Below, piece after piece: positions 9,504-17,560 of a stretch of 54,290 nucleotides of DNA. Source of the DNA: an uncultured Geobacteraceae bacterium (GTDB lineage Bacteria > Desulfobacterota > Desulfuromonadia > Geobacterales > Pseudopelobacteraceae); assembly GCA_903845365.1 (NCBI GenBank), contig CAIMXI010000225.1, forward strand, positions 1 through 54,290, in the 5' to 3' direction. Below the pieces are notes generated by a model. That model made no database searches. It was not told the DNA's origin and was given only the letters and a program-made list of their open reading frames with translations. Position numbers and translations under genes: made by a program. Every line of letters begins with the position of its first letter. Within the stretch, counting starts at the first letter, position 1.

Positions 9504-9521
9504 TTACAGAGGATTGAGTAT

Positions 9522-10883
9522 ATGACTGACCCAAAACTCCCACCCCAGAATCTTGACGCTGAAATGTCGATTCTTGGCGGTATTCTTATCGACAACGACG
9601 CCATCAACCGGGTGCTGGAAAGCATCGCTCCGGAAGATTTCTACCGCGAGGTGCATCGCAAGATATTTCTCGCCATGATGCAGCTATCCGACCGGCGCGA
9701 ACCGTGCGACCTGGTGACGCTGACCGAAACTCTGAAGAAAAAGGGGGAACTCGAAGAAGTCGGCGGGGCGGCCTATCTGCTTATGCTGGTCGATTATGTT
9801 CCGACTGCCGCCAACATTACCTACTACTGCAGGATCGTCAAAGAGAAGTCGGTTAACCGCAAACTGATCACCATCGCCACGGGGATTGTCACCCGCAGCT
9901 ACGAGGATCAGACTGATGTTAATGAACTGCTCGATAAGGCTCAGAAAGATCTTTACGAAATCGGCGAAAACAAGCTGCGCCCTCAGTATGTGCCTATTCA
10001 GCCGCTTATCAAAGAAGCTTTTAAATTGCTTAAATCGCTCCATGACAAGAAAGAGCATATTACCGGAGTTCCGACCGGCTATCTCGAACTGGACAAGCTT
10101 ACCGCCGGTTTCCAGCCGGGAAACCTGATCATCATCGCGGCCAGACCATCAATGGGAAAAACGACCCTTGCTCTCAATATTGCCCAGCACGCCAGCGCCG
10201 AGAGTAAGAAGAAGATTCCAGCCGTCATCTTCTCACTTGAGATGAGCAAGGAAGATTTGGTTATGCGCTTTCTGGCCTCTATCGCCCGTGTCGACCTGAG
10301 CCGGATGCGCACCGGCCACTTTCTTGATACCGACTGGCCCCGCCTGACGAGAGCAGCAGGAGTACTTCATGACGCCAGGATTTTTATTGATGATTCTCCC
10401 GCCATCAGCGTTCTGGAACTCCGCTCCAAGGCGCGCCGCCTGAAGAGTGAACATGATATCGGGCTTATCATTATCGATTATCTGCAGTTGATGAAGGGGG
10501 GTAACAAATTTGAGTCGCGTCAACAGGAGATTTCAGAGATTTCCCAAGCTCTGAAGGCACTGTCAAAAGAGTTGGGTGTGCCGGTCGTAGCCCTCTCTCA
10601 GCTCAACCGTGAGCTTGAAAAACGCGCCGACAAACGCCCGATGATGAGTGACCTGCGCGAATCTGGAGCCATCGAGCAGGATGCCGACGTGATCATGTTT
10701 GTATACCGCGAGGCGGTATACTGCGAACAGTGCCGCAAGCGCGACGGTTCCTGCGCCCAGGGGCATGACCGTACCGCTGAACTGATTATCGGCAAGCAGC
10801 GTAACGGCGCAATCGGCACCGTCAGCCTGGCTTTCTTCGGCGAGCATACCCGCTTTGAAAACTTAAGTGACCGCAGTGAATAG
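9522..10883 (+). CDS. dnaB: Replicative DNA helicase DnaB
   Basis: 453 residues, normal for DnaB, the hexameric helicase that unwinds DNA 5'-3' at the replication fork and recruits primase. The N-terminal domain begins PPQNLDAEMSILGGIL. The RecA-like domain has Walker A RPSMGKTTLAL (about 208-218), Walker B LIIIDYLQLM (about 315-324) and the DnaB block SDLRESGAIEQDADVIMF. No intein or insertion is present. The insert CEQCRKRDGSC near the C-terminus, a Cys-rich hairpin, is also seen in some delta-type DnaB proteins. A possible weak SD (AGAGGA) precedes the ATG. Confidence 0.97.
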   Translation: MTDPKLPPQNLDAEMSILGGILIDNDAINRVLESIAPEDFYREVHRKIFLAMMQLSDRREPCDLVTLTETLKKKGELEEVGGAAYLLMLVDYVPTAANITYYCRIVKEKSVNRKLITIATGIVTRSYEDQTDVNELLDKAQKDLYEIGENKLRPQYVPIQPLIKEAFKLLKSLHDKKEHITGVPTGYLELDKLTAGFQPGNLIIIAARPSMGKTTLALNIAQHASAESKKKIPAVIFSLEMSKEDLVMRFLASIARVDLSRMRTGHFLDTDWPRLTRAAGVLHDARIFIDDSPAISVLELRSKARRLKSEHDIGLIIIDYLQLMKGGNKFESRQQEISEISQALKALSKELGVPVVALSQLNRELEKRADKRPMMSDLRESGAIEQDADVIMFVYREAVYCEQCRKRDGSCAQGHDRTAELIIGKQRNGAIGTVSLAFFGEHTRFENLSDRSE

Positions 10884-10919
10884 AATTATTACTACCGTTG
10901 TCAATAATGGAGGTCTGCC

Positions 10920-12572
10920 ATGCCGCAGAGTATGAAAAAAGCATCCATGGGGGCAATACTCTCTGCCTGTAACATAATCGATGAAAATGATATCGCAGCG
11001 GCCATGGAGGAGCAGAAGCGCAGTGGCGTACGTTTCGGTGAGGCTCTGATCAATCTTGGTATTGTCACACAGGAGGATATTGACTGGGCGCTTTCCAATC
11101 AACTGGATATCCCCTACATTCGCCTCAAAGTCGATATGATTGATCCTGATGCGGTACGACTGGTTAAGGCGGCAACGGCGAGAAAATTCAACCTGATCCC
11201 GCTCATTAAAGCAGGAAACGAGCTGAGTATTGCCATCTCAGACCCGCTAAACAGAGAAGCAATTGAGGCTATCGAACAACAGACCGGCTGCCAGGTCAAT
11301 ATTTCTGTTGCTCTGGTTCGTGAAATTCGGGAAATGATCGCTGCCTGCTATGGAAGTAACGAAAATGAGCAGATGGGATTTGAATCGAGAGCCTTTTCAG
11401 AAAAATCTCTTGAGGTGATTAACAGCGATGTAAGCGGCACAAGGCTGCTCGACTACCTGCTGATTTTTATTCTGCAGAATCGGCTTTCATCACTCTCCCT
11501 GCAGCCAATGGGAAAATTCGTAACCGTCAGCGGCAGACGGAGTGGTATTTCACGACCAATCGGAACTTTGGCCGGCACCTATTTTCAGGATCTCACTAAT
11601 AAGATCCTTAATAGCATCGGCACATCTGTCGAGTACAGATCAAATTCGAGCGGGCAGCTAACATTCAACTACCGCTCTCGTCCCATCAATTTCAAAGTTT
11701 CTACCATGGCCGCCTGTGGTGGCGAGTACATCACCATATACCCCTCTATTGAGTCCACCGTTCCCAAGCGGCTTACTGATCTTCATCTTCCGGAGCAGCA
11801 GGAAGCTGATTTTATCCGGCTCTCCCGAAAGAAGCAGGGTATTAGCTTCTTTGCTTCGAGAGATGTCCAGGAACGCAATCGTTTTATCGATCTTATGCTG
11901 GAAGAGATTGATACCGACGGCAAAAATGTCATCATTCTCGGGGAGGGGCCAGGTAGACTGAGCAAACTATTCCCGCGCATTCTTCTTCCACGAGATGAGA
12001 CCGAACGTGCCACAGCGGTCATGCGAGCCTTGGATCATGCCCCAGACATACTTGTTATTGAGGACACCACCGAAGGCATGCCGTTTACAGCCGCCTGCCG
12101 TGCGGCCATGCGCGGCAAACTGGTTCTGGCCGGACTGGAAATCCGTGGTACCCGTAATGTCCTGCGCCATCTGTTGATGTATAAACAGCAGAATTTCTTT
12201 CTTCCGGTGTTCGTCAATGGCCTGGTTTCGTTCAAGGGGATCCAGCTCCTCTGTCAGGAGTGCCGGAGAGAGTGCCTCCCACCGGGCGAGGAGCTTGCAG
12301 TAATGAACCTGCCTACCAGCCCCGCATCGTTTTACCGCACCACTGGATGCGATGCCTGCGGTCACAGCGGCTTCAGCACCAGACTATTTCTAACCGACAC
12401 CATTGTTTTTAACGATGAATTTCTTCATGTTTTTGGACTGACAAACGACGTCACCGATCTGGAAAACCATCTCGAAATGACCGGTTACCACGGGCTTGAC
12501 AAAGAGGGTCTGCGACTCCTGATGGCGGGGGACGTTTCGCCGGAAGAATATATCGCCTCAGTTGTTCTTTAG
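10920..12572 (+). CDS. PilB/GspE-like protein lacking a P-loop (pseudo-ATPase)
   Basis: 550 residues. The N-terminal 150 residues form an MshEN/GspE-N domain (GEALINLGIVTQEDIDWALSNQ ... PLIKAGNELSIAISDPLN). The C-terminal half follows the PilB/GspE secretion-ATPase plan, including a Cys4 zinc site (CQECRREC ... CDACGHSG). Where the Walker A loop GPTGSGKTTT should be (about 308-325), it reads ISFFASRDVQERNRF. The Asp/His-box region is also altered. It therefore probably cannot hydrolyse ATP in the usual way and may be a structural or regulatory partner of type IV pilus ATPases. It lies 20 nt upstream of pilT on the same strand. AGGAGG-like sequence (ATGGAGG) precedes the ATG. Confidence 0.8.
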   Translation: MPQSMKKASMGAILSACNIIDENDIAAAMEEQKRSGVRFGEALINLGIVTQEDIDWALSNQLDIPYIRLKVDMIDPDAVRLVKAATARKFNLIPLIKAGNELSIAISDPLNREAIEAIEQQTGCQVNISVALVREIREMIAACYGSNENEQMGFESRAFSEKSLEVINSDVSGTRLLDYLLIFILQNRLSSLSLQPMGKFVTVSGRRSGISRPIGTLAGTYFQDLTNKILNSIGTSVEYRSNSSGQLTFNYRSRPINFKVSTMAACGGEYITIYPSIESTVPKRLTDLHLPEQQEADFIRLSRKKQGISFFASRDVQERNRFIDLMLEEIDTDGKNVIILGEGPGRLSKLFPRILLPRDETERATAVMRALDHAPDILVIEDTTEGMPFTAACRAAMRGKLVLAGLEIRGTRNVLRHLLMYKQQNFFLPVFVNGLVSFKGIQLLCQECRRECLPPGEELAVMNLPTSPASFYRTTGCDACGHSGFSTRLFLTDTIVFNDEFLHVFGLTNDVTDLENHLEMTGYHGLDKEGLRLLMAGDVSPEEYIASVVL

Positions 12573-12592
12573 TTACGAGAGGGAGGAAGCTC

Positions 12593-13654
12593 ATGGCACG
12601 CATAGACGCACTTTTTAACATGATGAATGAGCAGGGGGCATCCGACCTGCACCTTTCCACCGGCAATCCACCCATCTTCCGTCAGCATGGCGAAATGGTG
12701 CGCCTTAACTTCAAAACACTGGGGCATGACGAACTGAAAACGATCCTGTTCGAAATTCTCAGCGAAAAACAGAAGGCTCAATTTGAGGAGACCAAGGATC
12801 TGGACTTTGCCTATGAAGTCCCGGGGCTCGCGCGTTTCCGTGGCAATATTATGATGCAGTACCGTGGTATTGCCGCCGTTTTCCGTATCATTCCCGCCAA
12901 AATTCTCTCTGCGGATGAGCTGGGGCTGCCGGAAGGGGTCCGCCGCATGACCGGCTTTAAAAAAGGGCTGGTACTGGTAACCGGACCGACCGGATCGGGT
13001 AAATCAACGACTCTCGCCGGCATGATCGACCTGATAAACTCAACCCGGAAGGAGCATATCCTGACCTTTGAGGATCCACTGGAGTTCATTCATGAAAACA
13101 AGCTGTCGCTTCTGAATCAGCGCCAGATCGGCCAGCATACCGAAAGTTTTGCTTCAGCCCTGCGGGCGGCGCTGCGTGAAGATCCGGATGTCATTCTGGT
13201 TGGTGAGATGCGCGACCTGATAACTATTCAACTCGCCATGAGCGCAGCCGAAACCGGGCATCTGGTTTTTGGCACACTGCACACCAGCACTGCTCCCAAG
13301 ACGGTGGACCGGATTATCGATGTCTTCCCGACCGATCAGCAGGAGCAGGTTCGTGCCATGCTGTCAGAATCTCTTAAAGGTGTTGTCTGCCAGCAACTGC
13401 TTAAAACAGCCGAGGGAAAAGGGCGCGTTGCCGCTCTGGAAATAATGCTCGGCACTCCGGCAATCGCCAACCTCATCCGTGAGGGAAAGACCTTCCAGAT
13501 TCCCTCAATCATTCAGACTGCAAAGAAAGACGGCATGCAGTTGATGGATCAGCATCTTCTTGACCTGCTTAAAACGAAAAGAGTAAATCCGGAAGAGGCG
13601 TACCGATGCGCCACGGACAAAAAACAGTTTGAGCAATATCTGCCCCCTGCATAG
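12593..13654 (+). CDS. pilT: Type IV pilus retraction ATPase PilT
   Basis: 353 residues, the usual PilT length. It has a short N-terminal PAS-like domain (QGASDLHLSTGNPP), Walker A GPTGSGKSTTLAG (from about residue 131), an Asp box (HILTFEDPLEFIH), Walker B with LREDPDVILVGEMRD, and the His box (ETGHLVFGTLHT). The C-terminal IxxxxQTAKKDGMQ stretch resembles the PilT AIRNLIREGK/GMxxLxxxL region. It depolymerises pilins for twitching and DNA uptake, and dprA lies in the same neighbourhood. AGGGAGGA precedes the start. The P-loop-less PilB-like protein is immediately upstream. Confidence 0.95.
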   Translation: MARIDALFNMMNEQGASDLHLSTGNPPIFRQHGEMVRLNFKTLGHDELKTILFEILSEKQKAQFEETKDLDFAYEVPGLARFRGNIMMQYRGIAAVFRIIPAKILSADELGLPEGVRRMTGFKKGLVLVTGPTGSGKSTTLAGMIDLINSTRKEHILTFEDPLEFIHENKLSLLNQRQIGQHTESFASALRAALREDPDVILVGEMRDLITIQLAMSAAETGHLVFGTLHTSTAPKTVDRIIDVFPTDQQEQVRAMLSESLKGVVCQQLLKTAEGKGRVAALEIMLGTPAIANLIREGKTFQIPSIIQTAKKDGMQLMDQHLLDLLKTKRVNPEEAYRCATDKKQFEQYLPPA

Positions 13655-13666
13655 AATCGGGAGAAT

Positions 13667-14149
13667 ATGATGAAATTCAACCATTTTGACGAAAGCGGCC
13701 ATGCGATCATGGTCGATGTCAGCGCCAAACAGCAGACTCTGCGGACAGCTACTGCAGCAGCGGAAGTGCGACTCGCTCCGGAGTTGCTAACGGCCATCAA
13801 GACAGGCGGCTTTGCCAAAGGTGACGTACTGGGAGTCGCCCGTCTGGCCGGCATCATGGCAGCCAAACGGACACCTGACCTGATCCCACTTTCTCACCCA
13901 CTGGCTATCCATAGCGTCACTGTCGATTTCGAAATCAATGAAGCTGCGGGGGTGATTACGGCGCTCTGTACCGTACGGGCGTTCGAGCGCACCGGAGTCG
14001 AGATGGAGGCCATGACCGGGGCCAGCCTGGCTGCTCTGACGATTTATGACATGTGCAAGGGGAGTGATAAGTCGATTACAATCGGCGAGATCAGGCTGCT
14101 GTTCAAAGAGGGAGGGAAAAGTGGCGTGTACAAGCGGGCAATGGCCTGA
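13667..14149 (+). CDS. moaC: Cyclic pyranopterin monophosphate synthase MoaC
   Basis: 160 residues, full length for MoaC, which converts the 3',8-cyclo-GTP product of MoaA into cyclic pyranopterin monophosphate in molybdenum cofactor synthesis. Conserved blocks are KGDVLGVARLAGIMAAKRT, LIPLSHPLAIHSVTVDF and GVEMEAMTGASLAALTIYDM, the last two lining the active site, and the terminal KSGxYKR is typical. It starts 12 nt after pilT; GGGAG lies upstream of the doublet ATG. It is the last host gene before the integrated element, and a hairpin at 14218-14246 follows it. Confidence 0.96.
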   Translation: MMKFNHFDESGHAIMVDVSAKQQTLRTATAAAEVRLAPELLTAIKTGGFAKGDVLGVARLAGIMAAKRTPDLIPLSHPLAIHSVTVDFEINEAAGVITALCTVRAFERTGVEMEAMTGASLAALTIYDMCKGSDKSITIGEIRLLFKEGGKSGVYKRAMA

Positions 14150-14210
14150 CGCCCAAATGTGAGAGCAGCATGACAAGGATCACAAGGCATCACCAAAATT
14201 TCCGAAAAAC

Positions 14211-14298
14211 CACAAAAAAGGGCTTACGATATTAACGTAAGCCCTTGAATTTTTGGTTGCGGGGATAGGATTTGAACCTATGACCTTCGGGTTATGAG
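14211..14298. repeat. attL: left direct repeat with the 3' half of tRNA-fMet
   Basis: Holds the terminator hairpin and the 3' part of the initiator tRNA from the CCA end to the anticodon loop (ending GGGTTATGAG), after which it diverges into element sequence. The tRNA here is a non-functional half. It differs from the right copy by one indel and one nearby base in the T-run. Confidence 0.93.
14218..14255 (+). terminator. Left copy of the tRNA terminator hairpin, now after moaC
   Basis: AAGGGCTTACG pairs with CGTAAGCCCTT around a 7-base loop, with an A-run on one side and a T-rich run on the other. It can terminate in both directions, so it can end moaC transcripts on the plus strand. Confidence 0.75.
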
Positions 14299-14413
14299 TG
14301 CATTTAAATCAATATTATAAGGCTCTGTCGTTTATTATTGTCTTTATTATACAGATAGTTCCGTTATACTTTTTGTTACTGACTTGATTGTATACCTCTA
14401 TTTTCCCAGACAC

Positions 14414-14437
14414 TACATTACAATTTACATTACAGTT
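14414..14437. repeat. TTACATTACAGT-type direct repeats, left arm
   Basis: Two near-copies, at 14414-14424 and 14425-14436 (TTACATTACAGT), match two copies at the right end (31674-31685 and 31746-31757) in the same orientation. They lie between the att repeat and the inverted ends and are candidates for recombinase or excisionase sites. Confidence 0.5.
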
Positions 14438-14540
14438 ATGAGTTTGCTTCTGGGCTATGAGCTGCTTTTTAAGTAGTCCCCTTCAAGTGGGTTACTGTCA
14501 TGTCCTGCTGACACGATATTCCCTCCCCTCCCGAATGTCA

Positions 14541-14810
14541 CGGGTATTTATTGCAATTAAATGGTATTTTCCGGAATAATTAAACAGCCTGTGAAGCCGC
14601 ACCTGCTGCTGGTTTATGTGATGTTCTCCCTATTTATACTTTTTTTATTTTCCTATAAATAGTGCAAAGTTTGTCACTTGGTCACTTTTGACCATATTTT
14701 TGTGTAATATCGCGCGTTTAAGTAGGTGACAAACTGAGTGATGATTTTATTTTAATAGTCACTTGGTCACTGGCAAACCATTTTTTTGTCATTCGATTAC
14801 ATGACAATTT
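14541..14810. repeat. Left inverted terminal region of the element
   Basis: Three blocks match the reverse complement of the right end in the same order and spacing. 14541-14586 matches 31658-31612 at roughly 85%. 14667-14684 (AAGTTTGTCACTTGGTCA) matches 31531-31514 exactly. 14726-14810 matches 31474-31391 at about 90%. The regions are 270 and 268 bp long. Short TTTGTCAC/TTGGTCAC units recur in both orientations within them. Confidence 0.9.
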
Positions 14811-15154
14811 CGGGTTTTCCGGTTTTCTGGGATTCTCGACCTTGGCCGGATTCTTTTCACCTGGTCGCTGCTGTTTGTCGGTAGCCTAGGATTTGCCGCC
14901 GGGATGGAGGCAACGAAGCAGGTCGCCGCCAGAAGGCCGAACGGGTTGAAGCACTGGTTATGTTATGCCGGTAGCTGCTACACTGCCGCCGGTTGCTGGT
15001 ACTTTCAGGGAGTGCTTGCGGATTGCTGGTTGTCTTGATCCTGCCGCCGGGTTTCCTTGCCAGTTTGCCTCGATGATTATATCTCACCCGTGGCAGGATA
15101 AGGGAGCGGGAATCAATTTGACAAGGCACCTAAAAAAGGTATAGATAATTATTC
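14811..15154. other. Non-coding stretch rich in GCCGCC
   Basis: I see no convincing gene on either strand here. It holds one copy of the dispersed CCGGATTCTTTCAC repeat and several TGCCGCC strings (near 14893, 14993 and 15042). An open frame on the minus strand at 14857-15129 has no start signal and a low-complexity product. Confidence 0.5.
14844..14862 (+). repeat. Dispersed repeat, copy A
   Basis: GGCCGGATTCTTTTCACCT is a divergent copy of a repeat whose best form is CTCCTGCCCGGATTCTTTCA. It lies before the first toxin-antitoxin module. Confidence 0.55.
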
Positions 15155-15430
15155 ATGTCCTGGAAAGTGAAGATTCATAGAAAGGCCTAAAAACAGATTG
15201 CGGGGTTGCCTCGTAATGTCGCGGAGAAGCTTGCATTTCTGATAGCAGATATTGCGCTTAATGGCCCGGTACGTGGTACGTGGCCGAACTATTCAAAACT
15301 GACTGACAACCGGCACCATTGTCACTTGAAAAAAGGAAATCCTGCTTACGTGGCTGTCTGGAAAGAGCATAAGCAAATTATTACTGTGGAGATCGTATAT
15401 GTTGGCACACACGAAAGCGCACCATACTGA
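15155..15430 (+). pseudogene. RelE/HigB-type toxin gene with an in-frame TAA
   Basis: Starting at ATG 15155, the frame gives MSWKVKIHRKA, then TAA at 15188-15190, then KQIAGLPRNVAEKLAFLIAD and on to 15430 in the same frame. The whole reads like an intact RelE/HigB-family toxin of 91 codons. The basic lead strand, the KLAFLIADIALNGPVRGTWPNY helix pair and the final VEIVYVGTHESAPY strand are all present. The stop falls early and removes the start, so full-length toxin should not be made unless the stop is read through or translation restarts at the TTG at 15206. The antitoxin gene downstream overlaps by 32 nt and is intact. Confidence 0.75.
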
Positions 15431-15761
15431 TAACCGAGTTCCTTTGACACTGTTGGTTCACCCTATTAACGTGGAGCGAATCAAGAAGTATGTCGCTTAT
15501 ATCGAACCTGAAGAAGGTGAAGAGGGCAGTATCGCTGCTGAAGAGTTTTTGAGCAAATATTTTCCGGGTGAAGTAAAAGAGGCTATTGTTTTACGTGGTT
15601 CCCGTGGCCGGGAGTGTCTTACTCAAAAGCAGCTTGCCGAAATGACAGGTATTCCGCAGCGTCATATTAGTGAGATGGAACACGGTAGGCGAACTATAGG
15701 CAAAGAGAGGGCAAAGAAGCTTGCCGCCGCTCTTAATTGCGATTATCGGTTGTTTTTGTAA
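15399..15761 (+). CDS. XRE-family antitoxin
   Basis: 120 residues. The C-terminal half is a Cro/C1-type helix-turn-helix (residues about 70-115: LTQKQLAEMTGIPQRHISEM, then GRRTIGKERAKKLAAAL). The acidic N-terminal half presumably contacts the toxin. Toxin-then-antitoxin order with a short overlap is the HigBA pattern. Such antitoxins bind their own promoter. Its 3' end is partly duplicated at about 16093-16156. The stop TAA shares a base with the ATG of the next ORF (TAATG). Confidence 0.82.
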   Translation: MLAHTKAHHTDNRVPLTLLVHPINVERIKKYVAYIEPEEGEEGSIAAEEFLSKYFPGEVKEAIVLRGSRGRECLTQKQLAEMTGIPQRHISEMEHGRRTIGKERAKKLAAALNCDYRLFL

Positions 15762-16006
15762 TGCTTGGTTACGGTTGGTATATCATGGCTACCGTCAGCG
15801 TGTTGTGCGGTTTGGCTTACCTTCTCCAACAGCAGAGAAAGCGAGTCAAGCAGGCGCAACTTGATTTCGATGCAAGGATGGAAGCGGAATATCCTGAACT
15901 TTATAATACCGAGTATGACATCGGCACTTGTGTCTATAGTAAAGACCGGTGTTGCTTAAATATTATTGAAAAGGACAGCCGAAATAAAGGTTTATTGCAG
16001 TTGTAG
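15761..16006 (+). CDS. Small membrane protein, unknown
   Basis: 81 residues from the ATG at 15761, which overlaps the antitoxin stop (TAATG) and so is likely to be translationally coupled. Residues about 5-27 form one hydrophobic segment (YIMATVSVLCGLAYLL), followed by a basic stretch (QQQRKRVKQ), which predicts one membrane span with a cytoplasmic C-terminus. The tail has three Cys residues (CVYSKDRCCL). I do not recognise a family. Confidence 0.5.
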   Translation: MLGYGWYIMATVSVLCGLAYLLQQQRKRVKQAQLDFDARMEAEYPELYNTEYDIGTCVYSKDRCCLNIIEKDSRNKGLLQL

Positions 16007-16070
16007 CCAAGTCTGATAGCTTCTTATGGTTTGCCGGTCTTTCTATTTGTGGTTCTGGTTTGCCGTGTCG

Positions 16071-16091
16071 CTCCTGACCGGATTCTTTCAC
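16071..16091 (+). repeat. Dispersed repeat, copy B
   Basis: CTCCTGACCGGATTCTTTCA. Similarity to copy D extends upstream to cover about 64 bp (16028-16091 against 17130-17194) with about eight mismatches and one indel. Confidence 0.75.
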
Positions 16092-16092
16092 A

Positions 16093-16156
16093 GGGAAGGT
16101 AAAGAGAATGCCCGGAAGCTCACCACCGCTCTTAATTGTGCATGTCGGTTGTTTTG
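16093..16156 (+). pseudogene. Duplicated remnant of the antitoxin 3' end
   Basis: 16124-16155 resembles 15725-15755 inside the antitoxin gene (ACCGCTCTTAATTG ... GTCGGTTGTTTT), and weaker similarity extends about 30 bp upstream. The copy is out of any long frame. It looks like the scar of a second antitoxin gene, lost when the modules here were rearranged. Confidence 0.55.
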
Positions 16157-16175
16157 AATACAAAGGAGTTTGAAC

Positions 16176-16706
16176 GTGAAAACACACATCCTGTTGGTCG
16201 CACTACTCTTGGTACCTAGTATCGTTATTGCTGAATGTGCGGAATTCAAGGTTATTGACCATGGTGATAGAATGGAGGCTGTGTGTATAGGAGAGCCGCT
16301 CACAGAGATAGAAAAGTATGAAATCGAAAGACAGAAAGCACAAGAGCAGGTGAATGCTCAAAAACTAAAAGCTGACCAAGAGCGTGAAGATGTCCGTCAA
16401 AAACTCGCTAAAGTGGAATGTACCGGGATTCCGGGCGAATGTGGCCCAGGTCGAGTATGTTTTACTTTGATTTCTGCTTTTGTGACAAGGGGTACCTGTA
16501 AAGAGAAAGATGATGCAAATCGAGCTCTTGACAGAATAAATGACAGACAGCGAGATAATGCTCGTGAAACTGCACAAAACTTTAAAGATATGCAGCGCGA
16601 AAGTGATAGGCAGTTTAAAGAAAGACAGCGAGAGCAGCAGGATTTGCAACGCGACCAAAAAATTGATAGAATAGATCGCAAGTTGAGGTATGGCGGCTTT
16701 TACTAG
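16176..16706 (+). CDS. Secreted coiled-coil protein, unknown
   Basis: 176 residues. I chose the GTG at 16176 because AAGGAG lies 7 nt upstream; a TTG two codons earlier is less well placed. The N-terminus is a signal peptide (VKTHILLVALLLVPSIVIA-EC). Residues about 45-75 and 110-165 are long charged helices rich in Lys, Glu, Arg and Gln (QRESDRQFKERQREQQDLQ). A short Cys-bearing loop lies between them (CTGIPGECGPGRVC). No known domain is recognised. It is probably periplasmic or surface located. Confidence 0.6.
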   Translation: MKTHILLVALLLVPSIVIAECAEFKVIDHGDRMEAVCIGEPLTEIEKYEIERQKAQEQVNAQKLKADQEREDVRQKLAKVECTGIPGECGPGRVCFTLISAFVTRGTCKEKDDANRALDRINDRQRDNARETAQNFKDMQRESDRQFKERQREQQDLQRDQKIDRIDRKLRYGGFY

Positions 16707-16728
16707 GTTTTGTACATTCTGAGACTTA

Positions 16729-16751
16729 TTCTGACCCGATTCTTACACCGG
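16729..16751 (+). repeat. Dispersed repeat, copy C
   Basis: TTCTGACCCGATTCTTACAC is the most divergent copy. It lies directly after the coiled-coil gene. Confidence 0.45.
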
Positions 16752-17110
16752 GCTGTAGATCGCGATGCTCTTTTAAAAAACAAGTGACATTTTCTAAAGT
16801 GGAATGATATGTTCAACCATCCTCGTCAACCTCTCGCTTTGGGCAATTTGTGACGGGGATAAAAACCTTTCTTGTCCGTGGGGGAATTGAACCCCTTACC
16901 AGCTCAAGACGGGTGATTTTTGTCTGGCCCGCAAGTACATCTAGAGCAGGCTTCGGTGGAACTTTTGTTCCTGGTTCTGTGATCGGTTTAACGGCGGGCT
17001 CTCTAGCCGATTGAGGGGAAGTGGTTACGTCTCTCGGTAACGAAGACGGCTAACCCGGTACACGGTGTAAACCACTCCGGGGTATGAGGCGTTACGTCCA
17101 CTCCAGACAA

Positions 17111-17145
17111 AAAAACCGGCTTCCCTCTATGGGTTGCCGGTTTTT
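17111..17145. terminator. Bidirectional terminator hairpin after hicB
   Basis: AAAAACCGGC (17111-17120) pairs perfectly with GCCGGTTTTT (17136-17145) around a 15-base loop, giving U-runs on either strand. It would end the leftward ParD-ParE-HicB transcript. Confidence 0.8.
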
Positions 17146-17174
17146 CTGTTTGTAGTTCTTGTTTTGCCGTGCTG

Positions 17175-17196
17175 CTCCTGCCCGGATTCTTTCACC
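17175..17196 (+). repeat. Dispersed repeat, copy D
   Basis: CTCCTGCCCGGATTCTTTCA is the reference copy; it is identical to copy E over this core. Confidence 0.8.
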
Positions 17197-17230
17197 CGGA
17201 TGATGAATCTTGCCGCCGGAATGGATTCAA

Positions 17231-17560
17231 TCAATGGGCATGAGCCGTGGTTTCTGAAAGTCTGTCAGTTACCCACGCATTGAGGCTTTTACCTGCTTTG
17301 AGGGCGGATTCGTATGCTTTGCGGTGAAGGTCTGGGGGTATGCGAACCATGAACTTTCCGCTGAAAGGTTTTTCAGGGGCTTTACCCATTTCAGCACAGA
17401 ATTCAAGATAACATTCTACAGAGTCTCTAAGTGCCTGGCGCAGCTCGTCAACAGTTGTTCCCTGGAAGGTAATCACGTCACGGGTATTGACGACATCGCC
17501 GTGAAAGAATCCCGCTTCATCATCAAATTCGACATGCCCGATATATCCTTTGTACTCCAT
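17231..17560 (-). CDS. HicB-family antitoxin-like protein
   Basis: 109 residues. The N-terminal 60 residues have the HicB partial-RNase-H-like pattern (YIGHVEFDDEAGFFHGDVV, ITFQGTTVDELRQALRDSVE). Residues about 70-105 form a ribbon-helix-helix DNA-binding domain (GKFMVRIPPDLHRKAYESA, AGKSLNAWV). No HicA toxin is adjacent. The ATG shares its A with the stop of the ParE-like toxin gene upstream (TAATG), so it forms a three-gene operon with ParD-ParE. It may act as an extra regulator or be an antitoxin left from a lost HicA. Confidence 0.8.
   Translation of the reverse strand: MEYKGYIGHVEFDDEAGFFHGDVVNTRDVITFQGTTVDELRQALRDSVECYLEFCAEMGKAPEKPFSGKFMVRIPPDLHRKAYESALKAGKSLNAWVTDRLSETTAHAH

Larger units (their letters stand above)
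16707..17230. other. Gene-free spacer with repeat copies and a terminator
   Basis: No gene with start signals is seen on either strand. It contains repeat copies C and D, a strong hairpin at 17111-17145 and a tRNA T-arm-like string on the minus strand near 16872-16898 that lacks the rest of a tRNA. Confidence 0.6.

Noticed and set aside
14255..14298. Second tRNA-fMet gene at the left end
   Set aside because: Only the 3' half up to the anticodon loop is present; the sequence then changes to element DNA. It is an attachment-site fragment.
16872..16898. tRNA T-arm-like string on the minus strand (GGGGTTCAATTCCCC)
   Set aside because: No matching acceptor strand, D-arm or anticodon arm could be found upstream on that strand; the T-stem also has a mismatch. 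It may be a fragment of an old att site but cannot be supported.
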